A stretch of DNA of 64,000 bases from Capilliphycus robustus (GTDB lineage Bacteria; Cyanobacteriota; Cyanobacteriia; Cyanobacteriales; Microcoleaceae), in assembly GCF_034932365.1 (NCBI RefSeq), contig NZ_JAYGHR010000008.1:62001-126000 (forward strand), in the 5' to 3' direction. Made by a program: the position numbers and the translations under genes. The notes beneath the pieces were generated by a model, which worked only from the letters and a program-made list of their open reading frames with translations, was not told the origin of the DNA and searched no databases. The stretch's first letter is position 1; each line of letters opens with the position of its first letter. This document shows positions 34,857 through 43,813 of this stretch, piece after piece.

Positions 34857-35417
34857 ATGTTTAGCATTGACCCTATTGCTGGATTGCTAGGAAAGTTGAT
34901 CGACGAAGTTAGTGCTGAGAAGCGAAGAAAGCACGAAGAACGCATGAAAATAATTGCTATGATTTCTGATTCAAAACTTCGCGATGCTTATGTCCATCAA
35001 CTTTTACTGAATCAGTTTTTTCTTAATTCCAGTGAGAAGGCACAGTATACACTTCAAAATGCTGCTAAACATTCACAGTGGTTGGCAGAAGCGATCAATT
35101 ATTATCATCAAGATCATGGAGCGACAAAAGAACAAGGAGAACAGATATCTAGAGAACTGCGACTTTTAGCAGTAAAAATCTCAAAAATTGCTTCACTGGA
35201 TGAGTTAATAGTGGTCTATGAAGCCGCAACTTTATTTACCGATAAACTGTCCAGATTTCGTCACAGGGAACGTAAATATTCCCTAGAGCGTGCAATTCGT
35301 GATGGTATCCTTAATCCCTTAAATGACTGTATTGCTATTGAAAATAATCTGCGACGACGAGTAGCTTTAACCTTGTTAGGTGAAAATATAAATCTCAAAT
35401 TTTTAGAAGAGGCTTAG
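34857..35417 (+). CDS. Helical protein of unknown function
   Basis: The 186-residue protein is predicted mainly alpha-helical from its composition. It begins MFSIDPIAGLLGKLIDEVSA followed by a highly charged EKRRKHEERMK stretch, and it has YVHQLLLNQFFLNSSEK and RRRVALTLLGENINLKFLEE. No domain is recognised. The frame uses codons like its neighbours and has its own spacer after the desB terminator, so it is probably real. It is followed by the convergent vapC gene. Confidence 0.55.
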   Translation: MFSIDPIAGLLGKLIDEVSAEKRRKHEERMKIIAMISDSKLRDAYVHQLLLNQFFLNSSEKAQYTLQNAAKHSQWLAEAINYYHQDHGATKEQGEQISRELRLLAVKISKIASLDELIVVYEAATLFTDKLSRFRHRERKYSLERAIRDGILNPLNDCIAIENNLRRRVALTLLGENINLKFLEEA

Positions 35418-35494
35418 GAAAATTATGTAAAATAAAGAGTAACGCGATAGGAGCGATCGCCATGACTCTAACCCTTCCAATAAAGTTAGACAAT

Positions 35495-35881
35495 TTAAAG
35501 CTTTTCTGACCAAACTCGCTGAATTTCATAATGATCAAATGCCTGATCGCTGCTAACAATTGCCAAAGAATGATTGATCGCCTGTGCAATTAACATTCGA
35601 TCAAAGGGATCGCGATGATGAAGTGGCAAACTAGCATAACACTGTAAATCAGCAAAAATTAGAGGTAAAACAGTTATATTAAGCTGTTCTAACAAACTAG
35701 GTAGTTCTTGAAATTCAAACTGTAACTCTAACTTTTGAATTGAAAGCTTGATGGCAATTTCCCAGAGAGTAATGATACTAACAACCACAGTATCAGCAGT
35801 CTCAATAGTGTCTCTAATCTCTGGGGTTAGCTTGGGATTATCATCAAGAAACCAGAGTAAAGTATGAGTGTCTAGCAACAT
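35495..35881 (-). CDS. vapC: VapC-type PIN-domain toxin
   Basis: The 128-residue PIN ribonuclease has the acidic residues in MLLDTHTLLWFLDD, TLWEIAIKLSI, DPFDRMLIAQA and SSDQAFDHY. It directly abuts the antitoxin gene: the TAG of the antitoxin ends where the vapC ATG begins, a classic coupled type II module. Its sequence is unlike the PIN gene at 15598-16053. Confidence 0.92.
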   Translation of the reverse strand: MLLDTHTLLWFLDDNPKLTPEIRDTIETADTVVVSIITLWEIAIKLSIQKLELQFEFQELPSLLEQLNITVLPLIFADLQCYASLPLHHRDPFDRMLIAQAINHSLAIVSSDQAFDHYEIQRVWSEKL

Positions 35882-36100
35882 CTACATATAGTCCTTTAAA
35901 TCTTCAAGCGGTGCATCAAAGTCATCCGACATCCAAATTTTTCCTTTCAATAATCCCGCTTCACGCTTTTTTTTCGGGGGTTCGGGTTGGGGCGATGTCT
36001 GGACATATTTCTCTAACAAAAAATCCATATAGTGAACAACTTCCGTTTTCAGGGAGTCAGGAAGGGCTGCAAATTTATCTAAAATCGTTGGTTCTATCAT
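35882..36100 (-). CDS. vapB: VapB-like antitoxin (DUF2281)
   Basis: The protein has 72 residues from the ATG giving MIEPTILDKFAALPDSLKTE; an ATG nine codons earlier is possible. The segment LKTEVVHYMDFLLEKYV and the C-terminal GLLKGKIWMSDDFDAPLEDL are typical of DUF2281 antitoxins, whose C-terminal tail wraps around the PIN toxin. It is the first gene of the pair and should repress the operon with its toxin. Confidence 0.87.
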   Translation of the reverse strand: MIEPTILDKFAALPDSLKTEVVHYMDFLLEKYVQTSPQPEPPKKKREAGLLKGKIWMSDDFDAPLEDLKDYM

Positions 36101-36221
36101 TGGTGTAACGGTGTCACTGTCGAACAAATTTTAAAGATTATTATAACAAATCCCCGCCAACGATTTAACCCGAACACGCTAAACTTTATACAAACGGTGC
36201 AGTTTGACTGAGGATAATATT

Positions 36222-38162
36222 ATGGTGCGATTAAAACCTTGGCAATGGGTGATTCTAGCTTTACCGATCGCTTCTGTTGTCATCTTCATCATGGTGACAG
36301 CAGGATATCAAATAAATCAATGGGGAATTAACTGGATCTGGGGAATTGTTACCCTAGTTTTTGTCGGTTGGCGGTGGTTGATAGTACGATGGACAAAACC
36401 TGCGATCGCACAAATGGAAGCAGTGATAGCAGAAGTGAATAAAGATATCGAAGCCAGTTTAGACAATGCAGAAACGCCCTTAGCCGGAGATGCAGCGACT
36501 CAACAAATAGAAACAAAATTACAAGAAATCATCGAACAAACTCGCAATGATGCACCTGTTTGGCAAGATTGGGTCACATTTTGGCAACGATGTCAGGATG
36601 TCGTTGTCACAGTCGCTAATACTTACTATCCTGAAGTCAAATATCCTTTATTAAATATCTACATTCCCCAAGCTTATGGACTGATTCGTGGTACTGTTGA
36701 TGATATGGATCGGTGGATGCAACAGTTATCCCCTGCCCTGAATCAAGTAACAGTTGGTCAAGCTTACCAAGCCATTGAAGTTTACCAAAAATTAGAACCT
36801 TCTGCGCGTAAACTTTGGCAAGTTTGGAATTGGGCAATGTGGGTAATTAACCCGGCTGCTGCTGCTGCGAGAGTTGCTAGTAAACGCTACAATGATCAAG
36901 CCAATCAACAATTATTGGTAAATTTGAGTCAAATGTTGCGAGAAGTTGCCCTGAGAAATCTCAGTCGTCAAGCCATTACATTGTATTCAGGAACTCAACT
37001 TCCGGCGTCTGTTTTTTCCACAGAAACCCCAACTTTACCAAAAGCCCAAACTCAAACTCTACGAGAGATTCTAGAACAAGCAGAACCCACAGAAGCAGTT
37101 GAACAAAAACCTGTTAATATTTTACTCGCTGGACGAACCGGAGCGGGAAAAAGTAGTTTAATTAATACTTTATTTCAAGCCGAAAAAGCAGAAGTTGATG
37201 TTTTACCGAGTACCGATAAAATTCAAAGTTATCAATGGCAAACGCCCACAGGCGAAACGTTAATATTGTGGGATACTCCGGGTTATGAACAAATTAATCG
37301 GTCTGATTTTCGGGATTTAGTATTAGATTTTATCAGAAAAACAGATTTGTTATTATTAGTAACCCCTGCCCTTGATCCAGCGTTACAAATGGATGTAGAC
37401 TTTTTACAAGATATAAAAGCAGAAGTTGAAGATTTACGGGCAATTACGATTGTAACGCAAGTGGATCGTTTACGTCCCCTTCGAGAGTGGGAACCGCCCT
37501 ATAATTGGCAAAGTGGAAATCGCCCCAAAGAAATTGCCATTCGAGAAGCAACCCAATATCGAAGTGAACGATTAGGAGAAGTTTGTCATCAGGTTTTACC
37601 TGTAGTAACAGGAGATATAAATAGCAGTCGAAAAGATTGGGGGATGGATGCTTTATCGATTGCTTTAGTAGAATTAATTTCCCCAACCAAACAACTCCGG
37701 TTAGCCCGATTTTTACGCAATTTAGATGCTCGTACTGTTGCCTCTGCTAAGATTATAGATCGTTATACTTTCCAAATGACAACGACTCAAGGTTTAGCCG
37801 CATTAGTCAAAAGTCCAATTCTAAAATATATTGCTACCCTCTCAACAGGTTCCCCGACTTTAGCCTATTTACTGGCTGAACAAATTCCGATTGAACAGTT
37901 ACCTGTTGTGATTGGGAAACTACAAATGGGATATGATTTGTTTTCTCTGTTAAATCCCGATGAAGGCAAAAATCGCCGGAATTTTGACTTGCTAATGCTG
38001 TGGCCGTTATTATTAGAAAATCCAGGTAAACCGGAGCAAAATGCTTGGGCATTTGGTCATGCCTTGGTGGAATATTGGACAAAAGATTTAACGATTGAAC
38101 AATTGCGAAAACGGTTTGAGTATTATTTTCAGCAGGTGCAGAGTAAATCTGAGATGAGATAA
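36222..38162 (+). CDS. Membrane-anchored P-loop GTPase
   Basis: The protein has 646 residues; the ATG follows GAGGATA, and an upstream TTG is less likely. Two N-terminal membrane helices (WVILALPIASVVIFIMV; WIWGIVTLVFVGWRWLIV) precede a ~250-residue helical region and the G domain: P-loop GRTGAGKSS near residue 304, G3 DTPGYEQ near 352 and G4 TQVD near 411. The C-terminal ~180 residues are helical. It resembles YcjX/Era-like and dynamin-like bacterial GTPases that act at membranes, but no specific role can be assigned. Monocistronic. Confidence 0.8.
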   Translation: MVRLKPWQWVILALPIASVVIFIMVTAGYQINQWGINWIWGIVTLVFVGWRWLIVRWTKPAIAQMEAVIAEVNKDIEASLDNAETPLAGDAATQQIETKLQEIIEQTRNDAPVWQDWVTFWQRCQDVVVTVANTYYPEVKYPLLNIYIPQAYGLIRGTVDDMDRWMQQLSPALNQVTVGQAYQAIEVYQKLEPSARKLWQVWNWAMWVINPAAAAARVASKRYNDQANQQLLVNLSQMLREVALRNLSRQAITLYSGTQLPASVFSTETPTLPKAQTQTLREILEQAEPTEAVEQKPVNILLAGRTGAGKSSLINTLFQAEKAEVDVLPSTDKIQSYQWQTPTGETLILWDTPGYEQINRSDFRDLVLDFIRKTDLLLLVTPALDPALQMDVDFLQDIKAEVEDLRAITIVTQVDRLRPLREWEPPYNWQSGNRPKEIAIREATQYRSERLGEVCHQVLPVVTGDINSSRKDWGMDALSIALVELISPTKQLRLARFLRNLDARTVASAKIIDRYTFQMTTTQGLAALVKSPILKYIATLSTGSPTLAYLLAEQIPIEQLPVVIGKLQMGYDLFSLLNPDEGKNRRNFDLLMLWPLLLENPGKPEQNAWAFGHALVEYWTKDLTIEQLRKRFEYYFQQVQSKSEMR

Positions 38163-38254
38163 AATTTGTCTATCTTATCCTGTGACACCTAGCAATAAGG
38201 CGGAGTTCCTGACTACTAGGTGATATTATATCCGATTCAAGAAATAGGATTTCT

Positions 38255-38589
38255 GTAGGGGCGGGTTCATTACAGTTTACAGTTATACAGTTATCAGTTA
38301 CCAGCTTTTACAGTTTACAGTTTACAGTTATTAGTTATTAGTTCTCAGTTATCACTGTTGACTGTTGACTCTATGCACGAAGTTGCTCTCTTGCAAACTT
38401 TGCTCTCTTGCAAAGTTCCTTCTTGACGGAAACCGCCAAGATCGGACTTTGCGCTCTCGCCGGAAACCGCCGGGCCGCAAGTTTGCGCTCTACGCAGGCG
38501 TAACCCCAAGCTCGCACTTCGCGCTGTTGACTGTTGACTGTTGACTGGTCACTGTAAACTGTTCACTGGTCACTGTTTAAACCCGCCCC
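38255..38589. repeat. Repeat island bounded by inverted GTAGGGGCGGGTT ends
   Basis: The segment begins GTAGGGGCGGGTT and ends AACCCGCCCC. Inside are many heptamer-type units (TACAGTT, TTACAGT, GTTGACT, ACTGTTG, CACTGTT) typical of long tandemly repeated repetitive sequences in cyanobacteria, and a middle part with AACCGCC hairpins. No ORF of note. The ends match the other GGGGCGGGTT elements at 40303-40579. Confidence 0.75.
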
Positions 38590-38640
38590 AGCCCTAATAT
38601 TAGAGTTAATCAACCGGACTTGATCTCATTTAATCATCCA

Positions 38641-38865
38641 TTAACTCGTGACTTCAAAACTCGCTTCAATCACTTCAGAGATTTCCTGTAACTCCGGTTC
38701 TTTATTTTCCCAAGAAATTTTAAAGGGAAGAGTTCCAAAACAACAAGATTCCCACTCACTCTGAACCGGGACTTGAAACAATTGACATAAGCCACCACGT
38801 CGCCCTTCAGGTTTATAGGAGCGGCAATTTTTACAAGTAGATGGAACATTTTTTTGTCTTTTCAT
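38641..38865 (-). CDS. Small cysteine-rich protein, possible zinc-binding
   Basis: The 74-residue protein has cysteines in STCKNCRSYKPEGRRGGLCQ and SCCFGTLPF, which together could bind one zinc or an iron-sulfur centre, followed by an acidic C-terminus. No named family is recognised. The gene is short, but the Cys pattern is unlikely by chance. Confidence 0.55.
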   Translation of the reverse strand: MKRQKNVPSTCKNCRSYKPEGRRGGLCQLFQVPVQSEWESCCFGTLPFKISWENKEPELQEISEVIEASFEVTS

Positions 38866-39069
38866 TCAATATCTCCGCAGAGCTTCTGATTCGATTGTTT
38901 ATCACAACCCAGCTTGTGCTTTGTTGCAGAGTTTACAGTTTTACAATTATTGAGATATTGAGATTTGAGTCAAGAATTAAAGGAAAAATTAATTAAAAAC
39001 TAGACAAGGATAAAAAAATAATATTTTAACAATTCCTTATCCTTGCCTAACTTATTAGGGGGTAAAAGT

Positions 39070-39975
39070 TTACGGATTGCCGAAACTTTGTGAGCCAGTA
39101 TAACCGGATAACTCAGCTAATTTATCTAACCGTTGCACCCCAGAATACTGTTGACCGTTCACTTCCCAGGTGGGATAACCCTTAATATTTGCAGCTTGGC
39201 ACAACTGGGGTTGAGCGTTTTTCCCCTTTGAATCACACTCAATATAAGTCAGCTTCGTAACAGCTTCTTTTCCGAATAATTGCTTTTGAGTTTTGCAATG
39301 ATCACACCAAAAAGCCCCATACATTTTCGCTCCCACTTGAGTCAGATGTTCGGCTAGGGCTATGTTAGCCGGATTAGATGCTGTTGTCACGCCGTAAGTT
39401 TCTTGAGTTCCTGCTTGAGGGTTGTTTAAGGGAGCATAAACACCTAAAGTCCCAATAATGGTGATCATCCCCACAATTAAGCCTGTAAACATAAGTTGAC
39501 CGATATCTTCCCAAGAATGACCGACAATCGTTAACAGAAATAAACTCAACGAACAAACACCCGAAGCGATACAATATAAACAGAGAGATTGAATTTTAAA
39601 CGCCATTAAATACATTAAATAGCTGCTAAAAATCATCATGGCGACTCCCCCCGCAAACATCAGCAACCAAGTCCAATATTCGGCTTTTTGACGTAATTCT
39701 TTTTGAGACTCCTGGTTAATCAACCAAGGTGCAACAGCCATTGTTCCCATACCGCTATAGGCTAAAAACCCAAACAAAGCTAACGGTAAACCAAACACGA
39801 CAGCATAGGGACTTGACAGCACCTTGTCACACCCTGTTACGGGACAAGCGGCACTTCCTCCCGTCAACTTGACAATCGTCAGATAAGCGGTAACAACAGC
39901 CCCAAAAGCGGCAATCGTTGCGATAATAAAGCGAGATTTGCGTTGAATCCAAGGTGTAGAACGTTGGCGAAGCAT
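39070..39975 (-). CDS. Vitamin K epoxide reductase (VKOR) fused to a thioredoxin-like domain
   Basis: The 301-residue disulfide-forming membrane enzyme has four or five helices in the first ~185 residues. The conserved loop cysteines are in GGSAACPVTGCDKVLSS and the CxxC active site is CLYC. The C-terminal thioredoxin-like domain has CDHC (YGAFWCDHCKTQKQLFG) and a cis-Pro loop IKGYPTWEVNG. In cyanobacteria such fusions oxidise lumenal proteins using quinone, and are needed for correct photosystem II disulfides. It stands alone. Confidence 0.94.
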   Translation of the reverse strand: MLRQRSTPWIQRKSRFIIATIAAFGAVVTAYLTIVKLTGGSAACPVTGCDKVLSSPYAVVFGLPLALFGFLAYSGMGTMAVAPWLINQESQKELRQKAEYWTWLLMFAGGVAMMIFSSYLMYLMAFKIQSLCLYCIASGVCSLSLFLLTIVGHSWEDIGQLMFTGLIVGMITIIGTLGVYAPLNNPQAGTQETYGVTTASNPANIALAEHLTQVGAKMYGAFWCDHCKTQKQLFGKEAVTKLTYIECDSKGKNAQPQLCQAANIKGYPTWEVNGQQYSGVQRLDKLAELSGYTGSQSFGNP

Positions 39976-40061
39976 AATTACAGTTTCCTATCCTCTATTT
40001 TGATGTGATATACTGGCGATCGCTAGAGTGATTAGACGTGCGATTGGATAGCCGCTTTCCT

Positions 40062-40295
40062 ATGAAAATCATATCCCCGATTTTAACCTGTCTGATTTTA
40101 GCGGTTGGAATGAGTGCGATCGCAATTGTTTCAGTCCAAAATGCGACCCCCGTCTCAATTAAGTTTCTTACCTTCGAGTCTATACAAATTCCGGTCGGAG
40201 TTATTCTGGCGTTTAGTGTGGCTGTCGGGTTGATTTTCACTGCAATTTTAATCCCCATAGGGCAACGAGTCAGCGTCACATCCGAAGAAGAATAA
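40062..40295 (+). CDS. LapA-like (DUF1049) small membrane protein
   Basis: The protein has 77 residues from the ATG (MKIISPILTCLILAVG). Two hydrophobic helices are separated by the SVQNATPVSIKFLTFESIQI segment, whose V-Q-N motif is the DUF1049 signature. An in-frame GTG eight codons earlier is possible. In E. coli the family (LapA) assists lipopolysaccharide regulation; the cyanobacterial role is unknown. Confidence 0.8.
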   Translation: MKIISPILTCLILAVGMSAIAIVSVQNATPVSIKFLTFESIQIPVGVILAFSVAVGLIFTAILIPIGQRVSVTSEEE

Positions 40296-40302
40296 ATCTC
40301 TG

Positions 40303-40362
40303 GTAGGGGCGGGTTCCCCAACAATCTATGTCTCCCATAAATAACTGATATAAACCCGCCCC
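40303..40362. repeat. GGGGCGGGTT inverted-end repeat, copy A
   Basis: A 60-bp element begins GTAGGGGCGGGTTCCCCAAC and ends AACCCGCCCC, so its ends pair into a hairpin. The middle contains ATCTATGTCTCCC. It is duplicated almost exactly 84 bp downstream. Confidence 0.8.
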
Positions 40363-40386
40363 GACAAAAAATTGATGTAGAATTCT

Positions 40387-40446
40387 GTAGGGGCGGGTTC
40401 CCCAACAATCTATGTCTCCCATAAATAACTGATATAAACCCGCCCC
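40387..40446. repeat. GGGGCGGGTT inverted-end repeat, copy B
   Basis: This copy is identical over its 60 bp to the one at 40303-40362. The pair points to tandem duplication with a 24-bp spacer. Confidence 0.8.
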
Positions 40447-40519
40447 TCAACCCGTTATCATCTCATACCATACACCCGACCCCTAAAACCATGTCCGGTT
40501 GATTAATGCGTGTCTGGGG

Positions 40520-40579
40520 ACGGGGCGGGTTTTTAAATTTAGTAATGGGTTTCAGAGATGGTTTAGAACCCGCCCCTAC
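40520..40579. repeat. GGGGCGGGTT inverted-end repeat, divergent copy C
   Basis: Starts GACGGGGCGGGTT and ends AACCCGCCCCTAC, with an unrelated middle. It shares only the inverted ends with copies A and B, so the ends are the conserved part of the family. Confidence 0.7.
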
Positions 40580-40618
40580 ATAATCATAATCGATTAGTCG
40601 GACATCTTGTAACACCTG

Positions 40619-41269
40619 TTAACATCGTTGAAAAACAACCGATAAATTATTAGCAGGCATTGAAATCGTTTCGATGTGTTTTAGAGCATGATTTTGGGCG
40701 ATATTTGTTACTTCTTCCAAGTCTCGGACTCCCCATTCCTGATTCGATAAACGTAGAGATTCATCGAACATTTTATTACTCTCTGCGGTATGTTTTCCCC
40801 CTTGTTTGAAGGGGCCGTATAGATATAAAATACCCCCGTCAGGTAAAATCCGCCCCGCTCCCGCCATCAGTCCCAAACAAGCCGACCAAGGGGCAATATG
40901 AATCATATTAATACAAACAATTGCAGTAATTTGATTGTTTTCTAATGGGATTTCATGCAATGTGAGAGGTTGTTCAACTGGCCAAACTGATTCTCGCACA
41001 TCTAAGGCTAAGGGCGGATAAAGATTGTCCGAGGGAAAATAACTTTGCCAAGCCTGAATACTCGCTCTATGGCTAATATCTGGGTCAGAAGGCAACCATT
41101 TATGTGCTTTCAAATGAGGAGCAAAAAAGATCGCGTGTTCTCCGGTTCCGCTTGCAATTTCTAATACGATACCCCTTGCTGGTAAAACTCGCTGCAAAAC
41201 CTCTAAAATCGGCTCGCGGTTGCGTTCTGTTGCAGGGGCGTATTGTCTGACATCTGGAGATTGAGTCAT
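40619..41269 (-). CDS. DUF938 class I SAM-dependent methyltransferase
   Basis: The protein has 216 residues from the ATG (MTQSPDVRQYAPATERNREP). An upstream frame extends 35 codons but lacks family-like sequence. The glycine loop is VLEIASGTGEHAIFF, followed by WLPSDPD, TAIVCINMIHIAPWSA and GGILYLYGPFKQGG. The DUF938 family has no established substrate. It is divergent from the small membrane protein at 41426. Confidence 0.85.
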   Translation of the reverse strand: MTQSPDVRQYAPATERNREPILEVLQRVLPARGIVLEIASGTGEHAIFFAPHLKAHKWLPSDPDISHRASIQAWQSYFPSDNLYPPLALDVRESVWPVEQPLTLHEIPLENNQITAIVCINMIHIAPWSACLGLMAGAGRILPDGGILYLYGPFKQGGKHTAESNKMFDESLRLSNQEWGVRDLEEVTNIAQNHALKHIETISMPANNLSVVFQRC

Positions 41270-41425
41270 AAAGTCTGATGTGGCAAGAATGTATTTAATC
41301 CAAAAGAGTGACTGACAAATGGATGATGCAGTAGATAGAATAGAAACAAAGTTGACTTGAGTCAAGTCTACCAAAAAGGTGAGGAGTTTCTAGCCCATTG
41401 TACTGATTATTTTTTGATTGTGATC

Positions 41426-41704
41426 ATGGTTAATTATTACCTTGCTGGCTACACAATAATCGCTCTAGCGGTGGGATTCACTCTCCTCTGGATGTTTATT
41501 CAAGATTCTACAGTTTCAATTACCGATAGAACCTGTTGGATTGTATTAATTGGAGCGGCTCTATTTTGGCCGATTGTGTTGCCGATTTCGGTTCGAGAAC
41601 GAATGGCACAAAGTGATTGCCATTCTAAACAGCAGCCAAATTTCCGAATCGATAGAATCCCTGAGAAACAGCTTTCTGAGTTAGGAACATATCCAAAAGC
41701 TTGA
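41426..41704 (+). CDS. Small two-helix membrane protein, unknown
   Basis: The protein has 92 residues from the ATG giving MVNYYLAGYTIIALAVGFTL. Two hydrophobic helices (the first above and WIVLIGAALFWPIVLPISV) are joined by a polar loop with DSTVSITDR, and the tail is basic. A start 23 codons earlier is also open. No family recognised. Confidence 0.5.
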   Translation: MVNYYLAGYTIIALAVGFTLLWMFIQDSTVSITDRTCWIVLIGAALFWPIVLPISVRERMAQSDCHSKQQPNFRIDRIPEKQLSELGTYPKA

Positions 41705-41849
41705 GATTATTGCAATAATCAATAGAGGTTTGAAATCTCACCCCACTGTCAAATCAATTTTGATAGGGGGTGAACCGTAATCTCAAACTTGTGAAAAGAT
41801 ATCGATTAGGGTCATACCTGTCGTCTGATCTAAACAGGGAGAACACACC

Positions 41850-42077
41850 ATGCCACATACCATAGTTACTGATGTCTGCGAAGGCGTTGCAGATTGTGTT
41901 GCAGCTTGTCCAGTTGCTTGTATTCACGAAGGCCCGAGCAAAAATGCCAAGGGTACTGACTGGTTCTGGATTGATTTTGATACCTGCATTGACTGTGGAA
42001 TTTGTCTGCAAGTTTGCCCCGTTGTCGGTGCAATTCTCCCAGAAGAAAGACCTGGGTTGCAGAAAACTCCCAGCTAA
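41850..42077 (+). CDS. Bacterial-type 2[4Fe-4S] ferredoxin
   Basis: The 75-residue electron carrier has two cluster motifs: CEGVADCVAACPVACIHEGP near the start and CIDCGICLQVCPVVGAI further on. The first motif carries an extra spacer (CxxxxxCxxxCPxxC), typical of the Azotobacter/cyanobacterial seven- or eight-iron type, so one cluster might be [3Fe-4S]. AGGGAGAA precedes the ATG at good spacing. Monocistronic; the redox partner is unknown. Confidence 0.93.
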   Translation: MPHTIVTDVCEGVADCVAACPVACIHEGPSKNAKGTDWFWIDFDTCIDCGICLQVCPVVGAILPEERPGLQKTPS

Positions 42078-42098
42078 TTAGCAACATTAGCATCAAGT

Positions 42099-42121
42099 AG
42101 GGACGTAAATTTTACGTCCTT
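42099..42121. terminator. Palindrome between convergent ferredoxin and hydrolase genes
   Basis: GGACGTAAA-T-TTTACGTCC is a perfect 9-bp palindrome with T-rich ends on both strands. It overlaps the last codons of the hydrolase gene and lies 21 bp past the ferredoxin stop, so it can serve both as a bidirectional terminator. Confidence 0.6.
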
Positions 42122-43749
42122 ACTCTATCGGGGAAATTGACTACAGGTAAAACAACTTTTGAGGTAAAATCAACCCCACAATATAGAGTTAATGTAATAA
42201 TTTTAGCATCAATTAAACGAGTTTTACTGGGAGGTTGACCAGTACCGGGGTTAACGGGATAAGCCGGAAAACAAGCCCCACTTAAACTTAACCTGATGGC
42301 ATTTCCTTTGACCATTTTAATACAAGTCGCTTGCAGTCTAATTATCACAGGATTTTCTGAAGATTCAACTCGAATATAACCTTGAGTGAAATTATAAACA
42401 CAGCCATCTTTTCGCACTTCAGAAAGCACAGCAGATAAATCAAAACTCGGTGTATCCGCTTCACAATAAACCTCTACAAAAACATCGCCAGCCAGATGTA
42501 AATCGGTTTCTAAAGGTGTCGAAGTATAGGTTAAAATATCACTGCGACAATCTAAGGCTGAACGTTCAAAAGAACCCGCCGGAAATGTTGCATGACCCCC
42601 CAATCCAGGGACAGGTCGCCAAGGATCATGAACTAAAATATCCGTTGAATTTTGCTCAACAAATTCCTGTAAAATTCCCGCATCTTCCCGAACACTCGCC
42701 AGTCCGTTCGTCACCAGAAAATAGGATTTAAACTCGGCTTTTGGCCAGGTTTCAAATTCTCGCCATTGGTTACTTCCCATTTCAAATAAAGTGATGGGTA
42801 ATTCCTCTAAAATTCCGGTATCTATTCCTTTTAAAAAATCATCAAACCAACGAATTTGTAACTCATCAATGGGGTTATCAGCTTCTATTCCATAATCTAT
42901 TGCACCCACTTTTCTTCCCCAAGGAAGATGCGCCCAAGGCCCGATAATCAGATATTGAGGATGTTGACTGTGACTGACGCTTTCGTGATAAAAGTTCAAT
43001 GTTCCTCGTAGATAAGTATCGAACCATCCGCCAATATGTAAGATCGGTAAATCAACATTATCGAGATTTGGAGAGAGATTTTTCCAGTAATCACTCGGTT
43101 GATGATGTTCAATCCAATCGTGATAAAATGAATCAGGAGCCAACTGTTTTAAAATCTCTGGAACAGCCGGAATTTGTTCAAATAAAGGTATATTACGTGA
43201 GGCTTTATAAAGAGCTTGATAGGGGGTTTCATCTCCTTTAATTCGAGCCGTTTCTGCTGCGAGTTGAATCGCCCAGCCTAAATTTGCCTGTAAACAAAAC
43301 GCTCCTCCCTCATAAGCCCAGTCTGCATATAAATCATAACCAATCATCGCCGGACAAATCGTTTTTAAGGCAGTTGGACAGGTAGAAGCTGCATACAGTT
43401 GAGTCATTCCTTGATAAGAAAACCCATACATTCCGACCTTTCCTGAACTTCCCGGTAAATTTGCCACCCAATTTATACTATCTTCTCCGTCTGCTATTTC
43501 ATTCAAAAAAAGCTTAAATTCACCCTCGGAAGTTCCCCGTCCACGTACATCTTGAATTACAACAATATAACCCTGTTGAGCGTACCATGTCGGGTGAGCA
43601 TAAACAACTGTTGACGCGATCGCTCTCCCATAGGGTTGTCGCATTAATAAAACTGGAAATTCTCCTGTTTCTTCGGGACGATAAATATCCGCATCCAAAC
43701 GGACACCATCCCGAGTTAACATTGATTGAGTTTGCTTAATAATTCTCAT
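42112..43749 (-). CDS. CocE/NonD family hydrolase (peptidase S15-like)
   Basis: The protein has 545 residues from the ATG (MRIIKQTQSMLTRDGVRLDA). The alpha/beta hydrolase domain shows VLLMRQPYGRAIAS, VVIQDVRGRGTSEGEF and the nucleophile elbow GMYGFSYQGMTQ (Ser). The acid and His come later, in HIGGWFDTYLRGT and IIGPWAHLPWG. The C-terminal ~230 residues form the jelly-roll domain of X-Pro dipeptidyl-peptidases and cocaine esterase-like acylases. Substrate unknown. Length is normal for the family. Confidence 0.93.
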   Translation of the reverse strand: MRIIKQTQSMLTRDGVRLDADIYRPEETGEFPVLLMRQPYGRAIASTVVYAHPTWYAQQGYIVVIQDVRGRGTSEGEFKLFLNEIADGEDSINWVANLPGSSGKVGMYGFSYQGMTQLYAASTCPTALKTICPAMIGYDLYADWAYEGGAFCLQANLGWAIQLAAETARIKGDETPYQALYKASRNIPLFEQIPAVPEILKQLAPDSFYHDWIEHHQPSDYWKNLSPNLDNVDLPILHIGGWFDTYLRGTLNFYHESVSHSQHPQYLIIGPWAHLPWGRKVGAIDYGIEADNPIDELQIRWFDDFLKGIDTGILEELPITLFEMGSNQWREFETWPKAEFKSYFLVTNGLASVREDAGILQEFVEQNSTDILVHDPWRPVPGLGGHATFPAGSFERSALDCRSDILTYTSTPLETDLHLAGDVFVEVYCEADTPSFDLSAVLSEVRKDGCVYNFTQGYIRVESSENPVIIRLQATCIKMVKGNAIRLSLSGACFPAYPVNPGTGQPPSKTRLIDAKIITLTLYCGVDFTSKVVLPVVNFPDRVRT

Positions 43750-43813
43750 TGATAGCAAATTGAACTATACTAGAAAAAATGATGATCTCTAAAAATAAAA
43801 CACACTGATTATT

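Noticed and set aside
40303..40446. Two identical 60-bp units considered as a CRISPR array
   Set aside because: Only two copies, a 24-bp spacer, inverted ends inside each unit and no cas genes nearby.
39995..40450. Minus-strand frame of 151 codons with two identical peptide blocks
   Set aside because: The blocks are translations of the duplicated GGGGCGGGTT repeats and the frame lies antisense to the LapA-like gene.
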